Shown: piece by piece, positions 31,228 to 43,410 of the stretch
Numbering within the stretch: position 1 is the stretch's first letter
Layout: each line of letters begins with the position of its first letter
NCBI GenBank assembly: GCA_025642065.1
Contig: JAODUP010000323.1
Location: 132,501 to 196,500 of the forward strand
Length of the DNA: 64,000 bases
Source of the DNA: Paralvinella palmiformis
Taxonomy: Eukaryota; Annelida; Polychaeta; Terebellida; Alvinellidae
Direction: 5' to 3'
Notes under the pieces: model-generated
Databases searched by the model: none
What the model was told of the DNA's origin: nothing
What the model saw: only the letters and a program-made list of their open reading frames with translations
Translations under genes and position numbers: made by a program

Positions 31228-31405
31228 GTCTCATTAGCATAGTGATTAAAGATTTGCGCTGTAAACGTGGAAATTGTGGGATTAGGTCTGATTCATACCT
31301 CTAGGCTCTGTGTATGATGAGATGTTTCCTTAAGGCTTAGGGGTAGGCCATATGTGCCATGGTGAATAGTGTGAGGTTAAACCAGCTACTGGCTTAATTC
31401 AAATA
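31228..31405 (+). repeat. Possible tRNA-headed repeat
   Basis: GGTGTCTCATTAGCATAGTGATTAAAG resembles an A-box region, and TGATTCATACCTC lies near B-box distance; the TAAGGCTTAGGGGTAGGCCATATG body recalls the SINE central domain only loosely. Confidence 0.35.
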
Positions 31406-31447
31406 CAGTATATATATATAAAACCAGAGAGTTTATCAATTTAATAT

Positions 31448-31742
31448 AATAATAATATAATATGTGACATTTATATAATGCCCTATTCAGCTAGATAGCT
31501 GCTCTAAGGACCTTTACATTATTTTTATCCCTGACTCAGACCATTTTCTATCCAACACACATCTCAACTTCCAAGGGAGCATGCTGCCATTAAAGGTAAA
31601 AAGCTATCACATCCTGTCAGATTTTCATTTTATGGATGAGTGAACCAGTTGCCACATGACAGCATTGCAGCTCCGGAGGCTCAAACTCATGACCCTTTGG
31701 CTATGAGTCCTATGCTCTAACTAACTGTGCTGTCATGGCTCG
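31448..31742 (-). repeat. SINE of second family, copy 1
   Basis: Reverse complement starts AGCCATGACAGCACAGTTAG (A box GTTAGTTAGAGCA), B box GAGTTTGAGCCTCC, then a long body ending GCAGCTATCTAGCTGAATAG and an (ATT)n-like tail. It aligns along its length with 58148-58435 on the plus strand. Confidence 0.75.
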
Positions 31743-32420
31743 ACAATATACATATAAATTATAAATACATATAAACATATTTATTATTTCACTTGATATA
31801 TTTATACCAGCATGTTATAAATTAAAAAAATAGCATGAACTGAAATTGCCATATATGTAACAGGTTTTCAACTGCTTTGCATGTATTAATTTGTAATCAG
31901 TAAAAAATATTCGATGATAGTGAACTTACTTAGGTAACATTTGGGTTTTTCACCATAGAAACCTCTGTTGCCTTTTTAATTAGTTTTTGTGTCAAATATT
32001 ATAACTGAAATGGCAAGCTGTACAGTTTTTATGAAATACATTATTTGAGAGATATGATTGTCTTATGCTAACCAAAGCTCGAAGCCTTTTCCCTAGTGAT
32101 AATAAATGTAAATTTTATTTGGTACTCAAAACATGTATATATAAATTTAATGTCAGGGTAATTATATTATATATATTTTACAGAAGTTATCAGTAAATAT
32201 CCCCAGCAAGGTTGGAGTTTAGCCCAGCTTAGTGGGTTAAACCTAGGTTTTACTAGTTTAACCCCAGGCTTGTTTCAGTTGTGATGGTATAAATAAATAC
32301 AGTTGGATGGGCATAAAAGAGCAGTGCAAAAATTTTAACTTGTGATATGAATTACATGATTGAATAAGATGTAGTGAACTTGTATACATATTAATTAAGC
32401 TGGGCCCTTTATAATAACAA

Positions 32421-32459
32421 GATGGTGATGATTGGTGTTTTACGGCCACATGATAGGTT
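32421..32459 (-). repeat. Main-family SINE tail fragment
   Basis: Only the 3' end (TGGCCGTAAAACACCAATCA on the minus strand) remains, inside the foldback-like element. Confidence 0.6.
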
Positions 32460-32544
32460 ATTATAACAAAGTATAAAATAAAAACAAATGACTGACCAGG
32501 TATTCTTACAAACAAGTAAAAACTATATATATATAAACGGGTGT

Positions 32545-32690
32545 TTAAACTGGATTGGATTAAACCAGGGTTGGCTTTATCCCCGGCAGAAATGTATTTC
32601 TCTCCTTGGCAGGGTAGAAATACCTTTCTGTCTGGGAGAAATGGCAGATATGGGAATAAACTCTCAGATGGGTTTATTTTAAGGTGCAGT
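32545..32690 (+). repeat. Inner inverted repeat, left arm
   Basis: Contains GGATTAAACCAGGGTTGG, TTTCTCTCC, GGGTAGAAATACC and GAGAAATGGCAGA; pairs with 33300-33455 in inverse order. Confidence 0.6.
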
Positions 32691-33299
32691 ACCATAAAAA
32701 CATGCAAACCAGAGTACATTTGTACTGGAATACAATTAATTATTAATTTATTCATCTGTTTAACTAAATAGTTTTAACAAATATTCAAGATTTAATTGGT
32801 TTATTATATAACATTTGGCACATAGCACTGTATGATTTTGTGTATGAAAATTGTGGTATTAGTCTATTAGAACATGTTTACATGCACATTACGCAGATGT
32901 GAAACAAAATCATGCAGATACTTCCCTGTAATAATAATCACATACTGTTGCATACATACATGTAGTTATTACTACAGACTACATGATGTTACTAGGAGAA
33001 TTCAAGCATGACTAGACTCAACATCACCCTCCTCATAGTTGATTGGGTATTTGATAGTGTTATGTTGACCTGAAAGTGTTGCATAACAAAGCAGACATTA
33101 TCAAATGAAATTTATTCAGCATTATAATGTATATCACTTCACAGATACCGGAAATAAATAATCTCAGTCTTTTATTTTAAACATAAAGTGTTACTGACAT
33201 ACACTTTCAATAACTATCTTTTTGGGGGATAAGATTTATAATTAAATAACTTATTCATATGTATATTGGTTTTAAACTATTAAAGTCTCTATTAATTGG

Positions 33300-33455
33300 G
33301 TATTTTCATGCCAACTTTCTCCAAATTTAGTTTCTCCCCTTTCTGCCATTTCTCTCATGGCAGAAAGTATTTCTACTGTGTCTGCAGAAACTGGGTAATT
33401 ACAGTGGTTTTTACCATGTAGGAGAGAAACATGCCAATCCTGGATTAAACCCCCA
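33300..33455 (-). repeat. Inner inverted repeat, right arm
   Basis: Minus strand gives GTTTAATCCAGGATTGGC, TTTCTCTCCTAC, GTAGAAATACTTTCTGCC and GAGAAATGGCAGAAAGG, matching the left arm in order with indels. Confidence 0.6.
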
Positions 33456-34263
33456 TTTTAGGTTTACACAGGGAGGGGGGGCTTTTTTTTAAACGTAAAT
33501 GCAATGCAGAAATAAAACAAAAAGTGTTGGGAATCATTTATTGAATGATATGATAAGTATTATATACAGATGATCCATGCATGATATATATTTAGAAATA
33601 GCAACCAAAACACAATTCATTGCTTTCATTCAACATGTTCAAGTATTCATTCATTGTTTATAGTTCAGAATTTCCAGTCCAAATCAAATGGCTTGATTGG
33701 AACAATGTTTCCTGTGTGCCTTCAGATGTTCAATACTGTTGTTGACTTCTTGATTTCATATTGCACATTTGGATTTAGATCCATGTAATTTCAAATAAAA
33801 ACATTGTTTCAAAGGATCAGAAGGTCGACCATTTTATATATCTCACTAATGTTGTCACTATTTGAAATAACTAATGTGACAAATGGTTGTATACAATATT
33901 CATTGTCATCTTTGACTATGGCGCAGTATTCAATGAGATTATAACTAACAACAACTTGAGATGTATACTCCTGGAAGATTTCTCATTTGGACATATTTTT
34001 CAGCCATTTGTATTGTTTTGCTGAACAGAAGCCAATGATATGTGTATTCATGAACATCAGTGTAGCAGATTAAATGAAGGCACCAAGCATTATATGACAT
34101 CGAGGGATTAAGTGAAGCCACTTTAAGATTATTGTTTAGCAGTTGACTGGTATAATAACATCACCACATTGGTGCAGTCACTGTACTGTGTTACCAAGTA
34201 GCTAAATACATGCAGATGTCATTTGACATCATAATTACAGTATAGCCATCTCCATCAATGACA

Positions 34264-34456
34264 AGGGGCGCTGCTGTGGTCTAACAGTAGCATGTTGGAT
34301 CACAGATCACTACCATCCATGTTCGAATCTCGGCATGGGCATATCTGAAGGGCGTTTCATCTTTGATTTCGCTTCATAACGTTCGGAGGTCGCTCGGCCC
34401 ATTTAGCCTACCATGTTCACAAAAGTGGCCGTAAAACATCAATCATCATCATCATC
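34264..34456 (+). repeat. Main-family SINE, near full length
   Basis: GGGGCGCTGCTGTGGTCTAA head, GTTCGAATCTC B box, CGCTCGGCCCATTTAGCCTA domain and (ATC)n tail. It is inserted inside the foldback-like element near its right end. Confidence 0.9.
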
Positions 34457-34621
34457 CACCAATGACAGAATACCATTATTTGGTCCCACCCACTAAGTGT
34501 ATTTTTAACTATGTCAGTGTAATTATCTGATTATATATAAGACTATTGTAATATTGACAATAAATATGATAAAGAGAAATTGCAGCATCATTTGGAAGGA
34601 AATATCGTTGATATGGTTTAT

Positions 34622-34697
34622 CACATGTTTAAACAAGTAAACCCATGTTTAAACAAGTAAACTCATGTTTAAACAAGTAAACCCATGTTTAAACAGG
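34622..34697 (+). repeat. 20-bp tandem repeat
   Basis: About 3.8 copies of CATGTTTAAACAAGTAAACC, with one C/T change in one unit. Each unit contains the palindrome GTTTAAAC. Confidence 0.95.
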
Positions 34698-34759
34698 GTT
34701 TAACCCACCAAAGAGGATTAAATCGGTTTAAATACTGATAAACCCCAACCCTGATATAT

Positions 34760-36940
34760 GTGTGTGTGTGTGCTTTTAATCAATAATCTGTAGTTACATT
34801 TTCATACAATAAGGCTAAGAAAAGATTCCTTTGGCATTCCTGTTATTTTGCCTTGGAAATTAAGGCCAGTCAAGTTGCTCGATCCTGTTTGACATCTGTA
34901 ATCCTGAAGATACCAGGATCTGTAGCAGTCTCAATAATGCACTCAGTCTTACATAGAATGATCCTATTTGCTTTATCTGACTTCTTTACAATGTAATCCG
35001 GTTTGATTGATCTCAATTGATCAGAAAGGTCAAGGCACGTTGTTTGATATGAGCTAATTAGTGGATATTTCAAACGGGTTAATTATCTTTACCTACTTGT
35101 CTTATCACCATCTCTGTTATAAACATGACCCTATATCAGCATATCAACAATAATAGTTGCTTGCCAGCCGATCCACAGGGAATATCATCACTTGGTTGTT
35201 TTCCACTTTATTTGTTATCCTTCGTCATATCATTTCGTTTGCTTTCATTAATCCATAGACCACATAAAGTAAGCCATCCCATCGGGTTGGCTTTACCTGC
35301 TGACCACTTTTGTGGCATCATCCGTGATATAGCTGCACTGAGAATTGAGCCAAATGAATACGGCCGAGTGATTTATTTTAAGTTAAAAGGCTCACTCATA
35401 AAACACATCTGCTTTTGACGTGGTAGTTCCAGTGTGGAAGCTGTTTCTGTATTTAATGAATCCCAAGATTTCTGCGCTTTTATAAACATGCAGTTTTTTT
35501 TTTCTCTGAAAAGGAAATTTTATCTTAATGGAAGTTCCAGTAAATATGTTGAAAACATCTTGCCATGAAAAGCTTTTCATCAGAAAGATGCTGCTTTTGT
35601 CCTGTGTTAAACATTTAGAGTGGCCACATTAGACCTGGACCAGCCACAGAGGCCCCACTTTGTTATTTTAAGGCTGTTTGTTTTAAAGATAATGTCCAAA
35701 TGAAATCGCTAATGAAATTAGCAGATTTTTTCTTCTTCTAGAAATTATATAAAACACTTGGCAAGTAATGCACAGTCGGAGCGCGCGCGCGCGTACACAC
35801 ACACATGCTTTACAAACGGAGTTGAACCTATTTCAGGCTTTGAATCTGTTCCGGTAAATTAAGATCGGGAGAGAAGTGAGTAGCCACCGATCAAATCAAT
35901 AAGTGTTAATAAAACAGTCTTCCTTCTAATGCAGACTGTTTATAAACATCAGTATTGGTGTGGTTCTCTAACGAAATGTGATTGTGTGTTATCACAATTT
36001 TTGCGGTCATGTTTAGTTTTGTATATACACACCCAACTTGGCGACGGAGTGAGTTACCTTTCCGAAATTGTCGGTAGATGGCCATTTCATTCGCTTTGAT
36101 CAATATGTCGTTTTAATGATGTATTGTGTTTATTTCCATCTCTTCTCACTCTGCCTCTATTTGATCTAACGCTGCGTGGTCTGATGTCCACTACTTCCGG
36201 GGAACGAATCATTGTTTCACAGCAATTGGCTTTCTGGAGTGTTGTTTTGCTATTAGATGGCAATATCTGTTAATAAGGCTGTCCACCATCGTCCGGTTAC
36301 CGTCTGATATGTGCATTGTATTTGTGCAGAATACTGGTATTTATTGACTGGTTGGTTTAGAACACTTGTTGTTCTCTGTTAGCACAAATTGCCATCCAAG
36401 TGGTCTGATGTGAGTTAATAATTGAAAGGCTTCTTTACCGTGGGCTTATATTATGGTCATCCATTGATTAGTGCTTTTAGAGGAGTACTGCCTGATTGAT
36501 CCTAATACTGCACAGGCTTTGCTTCCAGCGCATGAGGTGGCTGTTCCTGCACCGTGAATCTTCACTTGTGTTTTACAGACATTTTGTTAGGAAGTTTTGT
36601 TGCTGTATTAAATGCTCTCTCACATACATTTCTGTGCATCAGGTGGGTGGGCTGCTCAGTAGTTAATTTTAAATCAATTTAATAAGTATCTGGCTGTCAT
36701 GACTGTCCTCTGTTGGTCGTTTTTGGTTTTAATTAACAGTGTTATTGCAGGTGAAGGACATAATTTGTTCTGGTTGGTTGATTCTTAATTGATAGAGACA
36801 ACACTCCGCATCAGAAATAAGGACGCGTTGTTCAGTTGCAAACGTTTTATTTTAATCCAGTTATCCTGATTACTATGATCACATAGTAAACTGGGGTGAG
36901 TACGATTTGACACGTGGCACAAAAGTTATTGTTGTTTCAA
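34760..36940. other. Intergenic, no proven gene
   Basis: Apart from the alternating tract at 35781-35806 and an ATTAGATGGCAAT motif near 36251 I see no supported feature. Short frames such as 35125-35418 lack splice signals and family resemblance. Confidence 0.35.
35781..35806. repeat. (GC)n(AC)n alternating tract
   Basis: GCGCGCGCGCGC followed by GTACACACACACA: an alternating purine-pyrimidine run able to adopt Z-form. Confidence 0.8.
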
Positions 36941-38340
36941 TTGCCCAATGAATAACACTCCTTTACTTGTCAGGCTTTTAACAAAAAAGTCACCCAGCTA
37001 TACAAGTGGAAGGGTAGTGAATGTTTTAATTCAAGGACAACCTAAGTATATTTTATATACCACGTCACCAATCGTGCGATCTCAGTGGTACACACAAACA
37101 ACAGCTCCGAGGCCCCCCAGTTTTGCAACATTTCCAGGGGGAAGATGCCTGGATAGCGGCCTCTGGAGATGGCCGATTTATATGAGCAGTTATATTTTGT
37201 AACTTTGTAAGCTTGATGGCAATAATTTCATTTCAGGCCAACAGTGTGTTTGGAGTACAGAGCTTAAGAAGGATAGTCTGGCTGGTATCATCGATATTGC
37301 TAACGTTTAGTCGTACTTCGCTATAATGTATTCTAAGTATCGGGTGTCATCTTAAATGCCAACCTATCCAGCTGTGTTACTGTTTGTGCAGTCTATTAGA
37401 TTTGGACACTGCTGCAGTTACTAATCTCTATCATGTTGAAAGGCTAGTGTCGTCACTGTTGACGATGAGGGAATCTGTCTCCGGACATTTGTAAATGATG
37501 CATATGGAGTGTGCTATTTGGTTGAACGTGCCAAGATGGATGATGAATATTGTCTTCGGTCAATATTCTAACCAATCCCTCGTCATTTCCGAGTTAATGC
37601 CTATGGCTGCGCATACCAAACTTGATTACCGGTTAAATAAATCGCGAATGGGCATAGTAACGATGTTTGGCTTAATAATATCTCCGTGCAGCAAGGGCTT
37701 CGGATCAATACGCGAAACGTGGTGCACCGGGAAATGTCCGTTCTCTGATGCTGCAATAATCAGAGCAACAGAGGGATGTTATATTCGTTATCGGCATCGC
37801 GCTCCCCCTCCCTTCCCTGTTCATGATTGTAGATGCCCGTGCAGTAACACTGTCTCTTTTGCCGGTCTGACATACTCAACAGAGATCGTTTAGACATTCT
37901 GTTAATAGGATGAGGCCAAACTGTTTCAGAATTCTTTAAGAACATCCGGGAGAGCACAGGCTGATGTGATTCCACCTGGTCGGATCCGATCTGTTGACGA
38001 ATTTGGCCATCTGCCGACAGTCGGGCTGCTTTTCGCAGGATAGCCTTACCATGCGTGGAAGTTGGTTTTTATTTAGCTTTTTGCTAGTGGTTTCAATGAG
38101 TCGACAGCTTAATGGGATGGGGACAGCCGGATCCGAGGTGGTATACTTTTCGTTTCGCGATATACAAACCAGTACCGAATTAAACGAACTGCGTTGTGAT
38201 CGAGGCGTGTTGGGTGAGCAATGAAGCGGGACGTCATTCGGTATTGAGAAACATGTCGACAGTCGTTCATCTCTCAGCAAAACACTGACATGCGAACACA
38301 TCTGGTGATGGGTAGGCCGTCTCGTTCATGAATTACTAGA
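36940..38340. other. GC-richer patch with overlapping open frames
   Basis: More CpG than its flanks and unusually free of stops on both strands (132-codon plus frame at 37495, 121-codon minus frame at 37936). No frame resembles a known family. Possibly regulatory or an unrecognised exon cluster; one frame (38051) starts with a signal-peptide-like stretch. Confidence 0.25.
38051..38224 (+). CDS. Candidate small secreted peptide, 57 aa
   Basis: The ATG at 38051 opens MRGSWFLFSFLLVVSMSRQL, which looks like a signal peptide (basic n-region, hydrophobic core 4-15), then about 37 polar residues and TGA. There is one cysteine. No homologue is recognised, and a donor-like GAG|GTGGTA inside could make it a first exon. 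It may be chance. Confidence 0.2.
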   Translation: MRGSWFLFSFLLVVSMSRQLNGMGTAGSEVVYFSFRDIQTSTELNELRCDRGVLGEQ

Positions 38341-39930
38341 TGGAACTGGGCTAGCAGCTAGCCGTCTTATTTATTTTTTAAACCAAGATCAGTTAGCATT
38401 TAATGCCAGTTGATTCCTGCATGTCATTTGTCTCCAATATCAAATTTCAGTAGCTCCCGCATGAAAAAAATTAATTCCTTCTTCAGTCTGATGTATCACT
38501 AATGGCTACTTGTCAAGAAATCACTTAGTTTATTCCATTTAATTTATCTGGCTTGTGGGGAGGGGGGGGGGGTGCGTTGAAGGATGAGGTCATATATAGT
38601 TATGTGTCTGCCAGCACTTAGTAACCATATGTTAGGATTCGCTTTCTTTTCATCGATATGTGATTTTTCTTGTGATATTTGATATATTCCCATTGATACT
38701 CCGTCAGCAGCCGGTGTCTAGATGATAAAAGTTAACAGGTGTTCTCTTTGGCCAGTTACCTGACGGGGTGGAAATGTAGAACGTATTATCTATAAGATTG
38801 GGATAAGTATATTTGATTGTTCGAGGCGTGTCTAGTTTTCTGGTGTTCGTTGTTTAGTTCTGTACTTGCCGATAGTAGAAGTACTCAACTACAGTGTCCA
38901 CCGATATAGAGCGCGGCACCTGTTTATCTGATGTTGACATTGCCTCGGTTCACTGGTCAGCGAAGGCGTGGCAAATGATTTCCGTTATTAAACTGGATTA
39001 CATTACCACGTTTAAGTACTTTTAATGTTTGCTTACAGGTACAACATAGCCAATCAGGTTCTGTGTCCTTTAGCGTAATTCACTGTTGACACCCATACAG
39101 CTGAGCTAAACGACGAGCATTTACGAATTGGTATAGATTATACATTTTCCGGTGTGTGTGTGTGTGCTCATCAAACATAGTATTCCGCATGGAGCAACAC
39201 ATCCGCGAACTGGTGTAACTGTATTATGTCGGGGGAGGTCGTACACCTTCCAAGGACGTCATTATAAACCCGTGACAGCCATACCAATACATTGGCGCCT
39301 GTCCCGTGTCTCAGACACGTGATGTAGTATTTATGACATAAGTCTGCAGTGATGGCAAATGTGCTGCTTGCTTGATGAAGTCTGATTTCTGTCGACTGGT
39401 GCCCTTAATGGCTGGCAGATGTTAACGGTAGTGCTTCTGTCCGTGTGTTCAGCCACTATCAGATTAACTGTTTTATTTAATATGCATTCATTGGTTCTTA
39501 TTCCATTTGGTAGAATATACGTGATTGCGCGTCAAATATTACATCAGACCATAGTTAAAGGTCGTGCTTAACAGTCGTGAATATTGTATAGATTTGTGTA
39601 AAATTAAATGTTATGCGGATGGCAACTTATATTTCAATTATTTGTTCTATCTTTTATTATTGACAAACATGGAAGTGCTCTAATTTAGATCTGACTGATG
39701 ATTGTTATTGTCCTAACATGTACAGATGGTGAAAACATTTATCTATTATCGTTACTGATTGAGTTATGTCAATAATTATTTCTGATTTACACTGTTCGTC
39801 TATATACGACAAACTTCTACCCCACCCCCCTACTCCATATCACGTGGATGGTTAGATCAGCCTTCCGGACCACCGAAAGGGGGTGCCACTAAATGATGTT
39901 CCAGGACTGTAGGGTCTTTAAACCCAACTG

Positions 39931-39961
<31 letters not shown>
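39931..39961. repeat. (CA)n microsatellite
   Basis: About 15 CA units. Confidence 0.95.
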
Positions 39962-39962
<1 letters not shown>

Positions 39963-40317
39963 GCAGTCTTACTATAGTTAGTCACATCAAGAAGAGCCCA
40001 TTTACTATATTGCATAAGTAACTCTTAACCAAAATGTATGTATATCGTCATATCATTGTTATTTATTTGCTGTCATCGATCATTACGAACCATGATTTAT
40101 GTTACGGAACCATCACAACTGTCATGTCTATCCGTGGCCAGTATGTGTTAGTCCGAATCATACCACATGTCACGTGTGATAAGAATCATTGGGGAGGAGG
40201 ACTTTCCTGGTGATATATAACAGTAACTATATTACGGTTACCATCTGTTATAATTACATCATACTAAAGCGTCTGACTCAATATATCTAATAAGCTTATC
40301 TTAGGAAGTGTGTCCTC

Positions 40318-40352
40318 CTTGTTGTTGTTGTTGTTGTTATTATTGTTGTTGT
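40318..40352. repeat. (GTT)n microsatellite
   Basis: About eleven GTT-type units with one ATT interruption. Confidence 0.9.
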
Positions 40353-41034
40353 AATTATCAGTAGCAGCTTTATCCTGTGTAAGATGTGCATTGTGTGATA
40401 TAGTTTAGATCTGTTGGATTAAGCAGCTGACTCCTTATGGGGGTCTGGATAATTAGTATAGATTCACCTTTCTGCACAGATTAGTAGCTTGGATGTTGTC
40501 GTAAATGCTAATTGCCTCTCTTGAGACAGCCAATAGAGAGCCTCTTTCCATCTGGTCATGATAAAACTTCCTCAACACGGCCCCGATCGGGATAATACAT
40601 CTGCAGCTGATGTTAGCTTCAGCGTGTTAGAGAAGAGGATGGAGTAGTTCATCCTACGAACGTCCCCCGGATCAGGGAGCAGCTGGATGGCATCTGACCA
40701 CGTGTTACCTTCCGGAGTGACGCGCATTTATGGGATAATTTGCTGAAACTGAAGACTGACGTCACAGTTACGCCATTGTTATTATTATTGGCTCATGAGT
40801 GGCGCTGCTGTCTGTACTCGTTGTCTGATAACTGACCTAGTTTCTCACAGATCTTAAATAATCAAAGAAAATTCCTGTAGGACATCAATAGTTAGTACTG
40901 CTACGTTTTTTGTGGGATTACACAATACCATTCTGATATCAGGCATATTGCTTGCCTGAGTCCTGAAAGTTGTTAACCTCAATTTGCCACTTATTTGTAG
41001 AGGTGTTTTTTTTTATTGAGGGGCAGGTCTCATT

Positions 41035-41875
41035 TGCTTGCTTGCAAAAATCATGATTTAAAAAAAATTTGATTTTTTATTTATATCAGATTAAAAAGAT
41101 AGATCACTTTTTTTATTCTGGTGACAAGTCCCTGCATTTCTTTGCAACATTTCTTGCACATCGTCCCTCTTGTACATGATCCTCACAAATTTAGTCTTAT
41201 TAAAATATATTGCCACACACAATCATGTTTTCTGCCAGATATTATGAAGCCGACAAATAGTATATGCTGATAAAATACACAATACTGTACTCTTAAAGTC
41301 AGGTTTTGTTTCTGGTGTGTATTCAGCATGAGATAACTATCAATAGTGAATCTGTGTGTGTGCTCACCTTATAAGCCCATCCTGGCTAAACATGAGGTGC
41401 TTAACATTAACTCAATGATTCTGTGAAAGCATAGAAAAGATGTGACTTAACATATCAGATCATCCTCAGATTCATCCAATTTCCCACATTGAAGCAGCCT
41501 GGCTTCAATTGAGACCTTCTATTGTGTTGATCTCCCCAAATCACCCCAACAATAGATTTGGGAGTACTGTGTCACTGATTAGTATGACTATGACATGGTA
41601 TTGAAATGTAATTCCAATTAAATTATAAATATATTTTAAAACAATTATCTCGTATAAGTAACAATTGATTTGAAATAACATTAAAAATATTGTATTACAA
41701 GTTATTCGATAAATGTATGTTTATAAAATAATCAAGAAAAATAAAAGCAAAATTAAAATTAGTCACAAAAATCTATAAAATATAGCAATTAAAAAAAGCA
41801 CATGATTAAAAAAAAATTGCATTGATTTAAATCACGATTTAAATCAAATTATATAAATCAAACCACTCTGCTCAC
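41035..41875. mobile_element. Possible MITE with GATTTAAATC-type ends
   Basis: The left end has AAAATCATGATTTAAAAAAAA and TTTGATTTTTT. The right end has TTGATTTAAATCACGATTTA then AATCAAATTATATAAATCAA, its partial inverse. The interior is AT-rich and non-coding. Confidence 0.4.
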
Positions 41876-42479
41876 TTGTCAGTGCTTATCAATAGAAGAT
41901 TTATATGCAATGTTTTAACGTTATAATTTTTATATCATTATTATTGTTATACCATTATCAATGCTCTAACTGGCTGGCATCTTTTGTGATTAATACATGG
42001 AACATCTGGATGATTTAAGAGATATTAATAACAACCCATTCTGTCACATTTGTCAGAGCACAGGTGATGGACAGGTGTTTCTATGTCTATTTGATTAGGA
42101 TGGGAATAATACAGGCATATTTTTGGATGAAGCATTACAGTCTTCCCTAGAAGAATACAGATTGATTAATATTGATTAATAATGTGATTAGCATATAATC
42201 AACATTTTTTTTAACAAGCACAATTCCATTACAAGCAATAAATACTTCGTTAGTACCTGAGGGAGCCATATTTTGTTGTCATTATCTGTATACACTTGAT
42301 ATCTAACTTGTGTAAAGGTTTGGTGACCATTTCTGTTGTTTGACAATGTGAAATGTAAAAATATATATTGCTAATGAAACTATGTTATGTAGGTAAACTA
42401 CCAGGCGCCGTCAGCTGATTTTAATTTGGGTTTAAATTATCAGGTAAATAACCAACCAATTCCCCCCCCCCTCTCCCTC

Positions 42480-42506
42480 TGTGTGTGTGTGTGTGTGTGT
42501 GTGTGT

Positions 42507-42539
<33 letters not shown>
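42480..42539. repeat. (TG)n(GA)n compound microsatellite
   Basis: About 13 TG units, then about 15 GA units, preceded by a C-run at 42463-42471. Confidence 0.97.
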
Positions 42540-42541
<2 letters not shown>

Positions 42542-43233
42542 ACATTTCAGGTAATCATGCTAGTCGACAAGAAAGGAAATACACCTGTCATGATACAATC
42601 ATGACATTTATCAGTCTAAGACGCAAAATGACGATGAGTTCAAAGCAGGGCATATATCTATGGATATATCTTCTTTTATCTTTGGGTAATCATCAGCTTT
42701 ATCTCTCCTATATCTGTCCTCTAGACGGTGTTTTTCCACCACTCTGTCTTTACCATGGATGATTCACAAAGTGGGCAATACCACGCCCTGTGGGCTGTGG
42801 GGTTACCTTAAGGAGCAACTGGATGGGAGGCAAGGATGGGATACAGGCTACTGGAGATGGCCAAGGCAGAGGTCACCGATGATGAATTGATGAAGTCAGC
42901 GGGGCTGTGACCCGAAAACGTTGAATAGGATCAGACAGCTTATTCCAGAGATTGGGAACCTATGTTTGGAAAGATCCGGGTGGATATAGACTTCTGGAAT
43001 CAGATTCACCCAATGATATCGATTATATGGAATCTTGTATGGAATATCGCATTGGTCTAATATACTTCTGTAGAGGAACGCTTTGTGGTTTGAGGGGTCT
43101 CGATGTCCTTCTCGCTATACGAGTTGACTAATCTTTTTGTGCAAATGTGTAGTTAAACCCTACTCACTTACTGAGTCGTTTCCGGAAAATAAGATATATT
43201 TGGTACTATAAACGATACTATAAACGTATATAA

Positions 43234-43410
43234 TGTTGCTGTTTACCACCATTTTTGTAAGCACAACAGGTTAAATGGGCCGAGTAGCCTCGAAACATAA
43301 TGAGGTCAATTGAAAGCTGAAACACCCTTCTGACATAGCCAGGCCAGGATTTGAACGCAGGTGGTGGAGGTTCGTGCGCCAACCTCGTTACCAGTTAAGC
43401 CACGGAGGCG
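43234..43410 (-). repeat. Main-family SINE
   Basis: Reverse complement begins CGCCTCCGTGGCTTAACTGG (A box) and shows a B box-like GCGTTCAAATCC, the CGGCCCATTTAACC domain, and a TTGTGCTTACAAAAATGG-like end. Confidence 0.85.

Larger units (their letters stand above)
32200..34758. mobile_element. Foldback-like element or nested MITEs
   Basis: Outer ends match in inverted orientation: AAGGTTGGAGTTTA ... GTGGGTTAAACC (32207-32250) against TAAACCCCAACCCTG and GGTTTAACCCACC at 34691-34756. Inside is a second inverted pair (32545-32690 against 33300-33455) sharing AGTAGAAATAC..TTTCTG and GAGAAATGGCAGA. A 20-base tandem repeat sits just inside the right end. No transposase frame is visible; the 165-residue minus-strand frame at 32258-32755 is not protein-like. 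Confidence 0.5.
38340..41030. other. Intergenic, no proven gene
   Basis: Holds a G-run at 38562-38572, a short (TG)n near 39150-39170, a (CA)n at 39931-39961 and a (GTT)n at 40318-40352. No frames over 60 codons of interest. Confidence 0.4.

Noticed and set aside
32258..32755. 165-residue minus-strand frame, the longest in the window
   Set aside because: It overlaps SINE and foldback-like repeat sequence, has no family resemblance, and runs through repeat arms.
35281..35370. Minus-strand exon with donor CAG|GTAAAG
   Set aside because: The donor looks real but no acceptor, start or family resemblance was found.
37240..37288. Plus-strand exon ANSVFGVQSLRRIVWL joined to MGIPTYVE
   Set aside because: The acceptor is acceptable but the donor (CTG|GTATCA) is weak, and the joined peptide resembles nothing; not supported.
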